NCBI GenBank assembly: GCA_009193035.1
Contig: SWDT01000102.1
Coordinates: 1 to 64,000, forward strand
Length of the DNA stretch: 64,000 nt
Origin: Halicephalobus mephisto
Taxonomy: Eukaryota > Nematoda > Chromadorea > Rhabditida > Panagrolaimidae
Direction of reading: 5' to 3'
The notes under the pieces were generated by a model, which searched no databases, was not told the origin of the DNA, and was given only the letters and a program-made list of their open reading frames with translations. Position 1 is the stretch's first letter; each line of letters begins with the position of its first letter. The translations under genes were made by a program, and so were the position numbers. Below are positions 58,871 through 64,000 of the stretch, in pieces.

Positions 58871-60967
58871 AAAAATTACTGTAGAAAATTTAAAAAAAAA
58901 GATTTTTTATAAATTACTGTAAAAAATTTTGACAGATTACTGTAAATAAAAATTAAAAAAAAAAGATTTTTTATAAAGTACTGTAAAAAGTTTTGACAGA
59001 TTACTGTAAATAAAAATTTAAAAAAAAGATTTTTTTATAAATTACTGTAAAAAATCTTGATTACTGTAATTGAAGAATAGTTTTAATAAATTACTGTAAA
59101 TAAATTTTTAAAAATGAATTACTGTAAAAAATCTTGATTGATTACTGTAAATAAATTTTTTTAAATAGATTTTTGTATAAATTACTGTAAAAAATCTTGA
59201 TTGATTACTGTAATTGAAAAATTTTGAAATGAATTACTGTATTTTTTGAATTTGTAGTTTTATATTGAATTTTATTAAATATCATAGAATAAAGAACTTG
59301 TGAAATGCAGATTTTCTTTGAAAATTCGTCAACAAGACAAATTTTTCCGGCAATGCCACTGACGTACTCCCTTCGGATTTGAGCCGACTTTTGGGTGCAT
59401 TTTTGGACGTTTTATCCGACTTTTGGCACATTACCCCATGGCCTCACAATAAGCCGAATTTGAGTCAGTCTATGGAGAAAAAAGAACAAAAATACTCAAT
59501 TTTTATTTTTTTATTGAAAAACCAAAAAATATCAGTTGAAATTTTTTCGATAATCCTCTTAAATCTCGTTTTCTAAAATATTACGCATTTTGTATTTTTT
59601 TATTTGTGAATTATATTTAAAAAAACAAAAAGTCACGTTTCCGAAAAAGTTTATTTTTCGTCGAGATCGGAAATAATTTACTTCGATTACTGTAGGTAGT
59701 AATTGCTTACTTGTTTGAAAAAATTGCAAATCCGTTGAAAACTATTTTTGAAAAACTTTAAAATTATTTTATTTCTTTCACATTGAATAACATCAATTTT
59801 AAAAAATTTTCAGTTTTTTAAAAAAATTACTTTTTTATTAAATAACTTAATTCAGAAATTTTTAGTTTTTCAAAAAATTTTTAAAAATAATTTTTTTTAT
59901 TTTTAAATTTTTTAAAGTAATTTTTTTAATAATTTTAATTTCGAAAATTTTTAAATTAAAAATAATTTTTTTAATAATTTTAATTTCGAAAATTTTTAAA
60001 TTTTTTAAAATAATTTTTTTAATAATTTTAATTTTTTTCAAAGTCGATTTTATGATTAATATACTATAATTTTCAAAATTTTACAAAAATAAATTTAGTT
60101 TGAAAATTGTTTATTCAAGTATGTTGTTAGTTGTAATAAAGTCTTCAAAAACTAAAGTTAATTCAGAAAAATAAAAAATGCATTATGGTTTTTTGCAACT
60201 TTTGCTTTTTTTGTATTTAATACCGTTATTTTTAGAACTACAATTCATTCAAAAAATTCCAAAATTTTATATAATTTTTATAAAATTTAAAAATTTTTAA
60301 AAATTATTTAAAATTTAAAATTTTTTTTAATATTTAAAAATTTTTAAAAATTATTTAAAATTTAAAATTTTGAATTTTCCGATTTCAAAAATTTTTTAAA
60401 TTTTCAAAATTTAGTAATTTTTTGAACTTTTTGGAACCGGAAGTTTTGGAATTTTTAAAACTTTTGAAAATTCAATTTGAAATTACTTACTCAAAACGTC
60501 CTTTCCTAATTTGTTTATTAAATTAAATTTTTTGTAAACTTGAAATTTTTTATAATTTATTTAGAAATTCTAAAATTCACAAAAATTCAATTTTTTAAAT
60601 TTTCTAAAATTATTCAAAATAAAAATTTCTGAATTTTTCAAAATTATTCAAAATTTAAAATTTTTGGATTTTCTAAAATCATTTAAAATTTAAATTTCTG
60701 AATTTTTAAATTTTCTGATTTTAAAAACTTTCTAAAATTATTTAAAATTTAAAATTTAGAATTTTCTAAAATTATTTAAAATTAAAAACTTTAAAATTTT
60801 TTGAAATTTTTTTGAAATTATTTAAAATTTTAAATTTTGTAAAATGTTTAAAAAATTCGTGTCGAGAGAATTTTATAAAAGTTTATTTTTAATTATCAGA
60901 TGTTCTTAGAAAAAGTTTGTTTTTAATCATAATTTTTTTGTTTTCAGTTTTTGAGAATTCTTGAGTA
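58871..60967. other. AT-rich intergenic sequence
   Basis: 58,880-59,235 is an imperfect tandem of TTACTGTAAAAAATCTTGA-type units. 59,330-59,480 is a GC-richer stretch with no supported gene. 59,750-60,860 is almost pure A/T low-complexity sequence. TTTTCAG at 60,941-60,947 probably marks the 5' end of the next gene. Confidence 0.5.
58880..59235. repeat. TTACTGTA tandem repeat
   Basis: About ten copies of ATTACTGTAAAAA or ATTACTGTAAATAAA at irregular 25-60 bp spacing. Confidence 0.75.
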
Positions 60968-61080
60968 ATGGAATATTTTTATCAACCACCGTCGTTGACG
61001 TTGACGACGAATGAATCCAGTCAAATCCGACAAAACGAACACATTAATCGTTTCGATTATTCTGATGCATTAGAGAGTAG
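60968..61080 (+). CDS. First exon of an unrecognised gene
   Basis: An ATG 20 bases after a TTTTCAG opens a frame encoding MEYFYQPPSLTLTTNESSQ and ending FDYSDALES at a donor-like AG/GTTGAATC. Composition is coding-like and GC-richer than its surroundings. It is phase 2 at the donor, so it does not join directly to the exon at 63,298, which needs phase 0. No family is recognised. Confidence 0.45.
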
Positions 61081-61499
61081 GTTGAATCTTTATTTTTTTG
61101 AAAAACATTTGGTGAGAAAAATAGCCAAAGGCATTTAGATAAAATCTGCATTATCTCTGAAAGTCCAAGAACCAATTTTTCTTTATTGTTAATTTTTTCG
61201 ATGAATAAATTAAAACTTTTTGGGATTGAGAAATCGGTTAATTATTCATCCGACATCATGGGCGGGATTCCCGGGATGAATATATTGTTGAATTTTTCGT
61301 TAAATTTTGTAATTTTTCATTTTTAAATTCATTCAAAAATGTCAAATTTGGAAACAAGCTTCCAAAAAAGGACATTTTTAAAAATATATGTTTAAAAATA
61401 CATGTATTTCTTGATTAATCTTTGGTTAAGAGTAGATGTCTGTCTTTGTAAAGTCGAAATTAGTTTTTTTTTGACAGTTTTTGCGTCACATCCTCGGTA

Positions 61500-62215
61500 C
61501 TTAAAAAAAACATGATTTTTGGCCCAGTAGCGAATGTGAACGTCACTATTATGTGATTTTTGTGATAATTTTAATATTTTACAAATATGAGATTTAATTC
61601 CACGCATTTGTCAGATTTATATTATAATATTTTATAATTTTTTATATACAAAGAAAAACGTTATTTTTTATCCAGTAACGAATATGAACGTCACTATTGT
61701 GTGATTTTTGTGATAATTTTAATATTTTACAAATATGAGATTTAACGTCACACATTTGTTACATTTATATTATAATATTTCGTAATTTTTTATATATAAA
61801 GAAAAACGTTATTTTTTATCCAGTAACGAATATGAACGTCACTATTATGTGATTTTTGTAACAATTATCAACTGTGATGAAAACGTGACTTAATTGTTGC
61901 ATTTTTCATCAAAGTTGATAATTATTACAAAAATTTTAATATTTTACAAATATGAGATTTAACGTCACACATTTGTTACATTTATATTATAATATTTCGT
62001 AATTTTTTTTGTACAAAGAAAAACGTTATTTTTTATTCAGTAACGAATACGAACTTCACTATTGAGTGATCTTCGTGATAATTGTTTTAGTAAAAATATG
62101 ACATAATTGCTACAATTTTCATGAATGTTTGTTACGACAAAAAATTACAATATGTTTATTACGAAAAATCGTAATATTCGACAAAAATGACGTTCAAAAT
62201 CACACATTTGTTACA
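61500..62215. repeat. Tandem array of MITE-like units
   Basis: Four units beginning AAGAAAAACGTTATTTTTTA (the first degenerate) at about 61,505, 61,651, 61,799 and 62,017. Each continues with CAGTAACGAATATGAACGTC and ends near CACACATTTGTTACATTTA. The ends resemble the window's MITE family, so the array looks like an element turned into a satellite. Confidence 0.75.
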
Positions 62216-62699
62216 TTTACGTCCCATACAGAAAATTCCGATTTTTTTAAAACAGATATTTGGTTTTTTAGACCATGTTTTTCCGAGAATGTCTTTTTTG
62301 AATTTTTCGAATTTCAAATTCCACCATTGGGAATTATCTCCCAAATTGTCAGATTTTAAACTTCCAACTTTGCCCGAGGGAACGATGCCAGACTGCCGCG
62401 GTACCGACCGTTCCTGGGAGGTGCTTAGGATTAGATTAGCACTTTAGTACTTTATCCAACCGTAATCAAAAACAAAACAACTAATGACTAGATAGAATTA
62501 CCGTAATCCTAAGGTGTTTGTTGGATTAAATTGAATTTATTAAAAAATCAGCGATTGCGAAACAACGAAATTACGTACTGAAACACTTATCTCAGTTTTC
62601 ACAATTTCAATTCAAAAATTAAAAACTTTAAAATAACTTTATATTTTTATATAAGATTTTAAAAGTTATTTTATGTAAATTTGTACTTTTTTAGAATTC

Positions 62700-63185
62700 T
62701 GAAGATTAATTTTTAACTTCAGATTTAAAATTTATAAATTCGAAAACTTTACTATGAGTCATTTTTGTTCAATTTTAGAAATATTTCAGAAAATTCTAAA
62801 ATTAAAATTAGAAATCAGTTTTCGAAATTCTGAATTCCGAAAGTCAACTTTTATTTCAGATTTCGGATTTAAAATTTATAAATTCGAAAACTTAACTATG
62901 AGTAATTTTTGTTTAATTTTAAGAATATTTTAGAAAATTCTAAAATTAGAATTAGAAATCAGTTTTCGAAATTCTGAATTCCGAAAGTCAACTTTTATTT
63001 CAGATTTCGGATTTAAAATTTATAAATTCGAAAACTTAACTATAGGTAATTTTTGTTCAATTTTAGAAATATTTCAGAAAATTCTAAAATTAAAATTATA
63101 AATCAGTCTTTAAAATTCTGAATTCTGAAAGTCAATTTTTTACTTTAGATTTCGGATTTAAAATTTATAGATTCGATTACCTCAT
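62700..63185. repeat. About 142-bp tandem satellite-like repeat
   Basis: Three to four copies of a monomer containing CAGATTTCGGATTTAAAATT, AACTTAACTATGAGTAATTT and CGAAATTCTGAATTCCGAAA, at spacings of about 142-146 bp. Confidence 0.85.
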
Positions 63186-63297
63186 AAGCACTTTTTTGTT
63201 TAGTTCTAACTTCTGAATTGAAACACAAATGTCACAGAATTAAAAATTCCACGTTAATTTTAAATTCTCATGCGGACTGTTACCGTACTTTTCTCAG

Positions 63298-63732
63298 GGA
63301 CGTCTTGGTAGGAGTTGGTTCTGGATGACGAAAAAACAAAAATGGGTAAAAATGCATAAAAACAAATTTCGCACTTTTTTGTTTTCAACATTCATTAAAA
63401 AAAAGGATTATTTCTTATTTTTTTCGGACACTAAAAAAATACATCAAGAATTTTTTCTTCGCCATTTTACGACAGATAGTTTAATTAATTATTTGCTCCA
63501 AGAAAACCGAAAAAATTTATTTCGAAAATTGCGACGTTATCAATTCCACTCGGTTTATCCCGTACTTGGGTTTTTAAAAAACATTTATTTCATTATTGAT
63601 TCTCGGAATTTTGAAAAATTATTTTTCGTCGTCCAGCCTCAGGGCATCGATCCTCAAGTCCTAGTTGCGCATGTCGTACTTGTTTACTGTGGTTCCAGAA
63701 GCTTCAATTATCAAAACATGTCTGTCATTTGA
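63298..63732 (+). CDS. Last exon of an unrecognised protein
   Basis: After TTTTCTCAG at 63,297 a phase-0 frame of 145 codons runs to TGA. It starts GRLGRSWFWMTKKQKWVK, continues with basic and aromatic residues (HKNKFRTFLFSTFIKKKDYF, LRKLRRYQFHSVYPVLGF) and ends with QGIDPQVLVAHVVLVYCG. The start loosely recalls a PH-domain strand pattern but I would not assign it. Upstream exons are not resolved; it could belong with the exon at 60,968 through a missing intermediate exon. Confidence 0.45.
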   Translation, partial: GRLGRSWFWMTKKQKWVKMHKNKFRTFLFSTFIKKKDYFLFFSDTKKIHQEFFLRHFTTDSLINYLLQENRKNLFRKLRRYQFHSVYPVLGFLKNIYFIIDSRNFEKLFFVVQPQGIDPQVLVAHVVLVYCGSRSFNYQNMSVI

Positions 63733-63759
63733 AACGTTAGCTACCACTTGAAATCAACT

Positions 63760-63889
63760 ATGAATTCTGATACAGCCGTCAATCAATCAGTCAATTTTAA
63801 AAATAAACGTAATTCTGTAACATGGGCTGTTTCTACCGTACCCGATCCTGTTTATTCTTCTTCAAGATACAGTAGCTTGACTGCCAGAG
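63760..63889 (+). CDS. First exon of a gene running off the right edge
   Basis: An ATG opens a frame encoding MNSDTAVNQSVNFKNKRN and SVTWAVSTVPDPVYSSSRYS, ending at a donor-like GAG/GTTTGA in phase 1. It begins 28 bases after the preceding stop, the close spacing expected of operon genes. The family cannot be named from 43 residues. Confidence 0.4.
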
Positions 63890-64000
63890 GTTTGAGCTTT
63901 TAAGTGGTCTTTCAATCAATTATTAATCCACATTTCGAAAATATTTATTCCATTCTTTATTTTTCTATAATTAACAATTACTGTATTTTTTAATTTTTTT

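Larger units (their letters stand above)
61081..63297. other. Intron or intergenic sequence filled with repeats
   Basis: Holds the MITE-derived tandem array (61,500-62,215), a short GC-rich stretch (62,370-62,440) and the 142-bp repeat array (62,700-63,185). I see no exon I can support. Confidence 0.45.

Noticed and set aside
59379..59576. 65-codon frame in a GC-richer stretch
   Set aside because: Second half is low complexity and there is no homology or splice context.
62129..62447. Overlapping frames around 62.1-62.4 kb
   Set aside because: Several frames on both strands are open through a repeat; none shows a family motif.

Overview
This is a eukaryotic, AT-rich, intron-rich window that most likely comes from a nematode. 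Exons are short, many introns are only 40-50 nt, and acceptors are mostly TTTTCAG or TTTTTAG. A minus-strand seven-transmembrane gene (42,223-43,636) resembles the nematode Srg-superfamily chemoreceptors. An ecdysone-receptor-type nuclear receptor (54,028-56,537) argues against Caenorhabditis, which is thought to lack that receptor. The exact clade cannot be fixed from the window. Exon structures were built by hand from reading frame, splice signals and remembered family conservation.

Layout, left to right. 1.3-5.8 kb holds two divergent Hsp70-like units fused in frame. 11.1-14.6 kb holds a PI3-kinase regulatory subunit (p85/AAP-1 type) followed closely by isoprenylcysteine carboxyl methyltransferase. 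16.0-22.0 kb holds a long gene whose product joins cysteine-rich CXC zinc motifs to an AID/APOBEC-like deaminase fold; this is the most interesting object here. 23.5-26.0 kb holds a single-unit paralogue of the Hsp70-like gene. The Hsp70-like locus and its flanks are a segmental duplication bracketing the PI3K, ICMT and deaminase genes. A degraded third 3' end lies at 34.7 kb. 29.2-31.2 kb holds a DEG/ENaC channel subunit and 33.2-34.4 kb an F-box/LRR-like protein. 37.5-41.1 kb holds a mucin-like seven-transmembrane receptor. On the minus strand follow a chemoreceptor, an unrecognised protein with paired cysteines (45.1-47.2 kb), Roquin (49.8-52.9 kb) and an EEF1AKMT1/N6AMT2-type methyltransferase (53.1-53.7 kb). 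Then, on the plus strand, come the EcR-type receptor, a secreted cysteine-rich protein (57.6-58.9 kb) and exons of unrecognised genes running off the right edge.

The genes do not form one pathway. Two same-strand pairs with short gaps and a TTTTCAG just before the second gene (p85-ICMT and EEF1AKMT1-Roquin) could be nematode-style operons. Non-coding DNA is rich in short non-autonomous elements: a MITE family that also occurs as a two-copy composite, a pogo-like MITE, a long-TIR element, and satellite-like arrays of about 140 bp. There are also phased TTC/GAA arrays resembling heat-shock elements. No autonomous transposon, rRNA, CRISPR array or convincing functional tRNA was seen.
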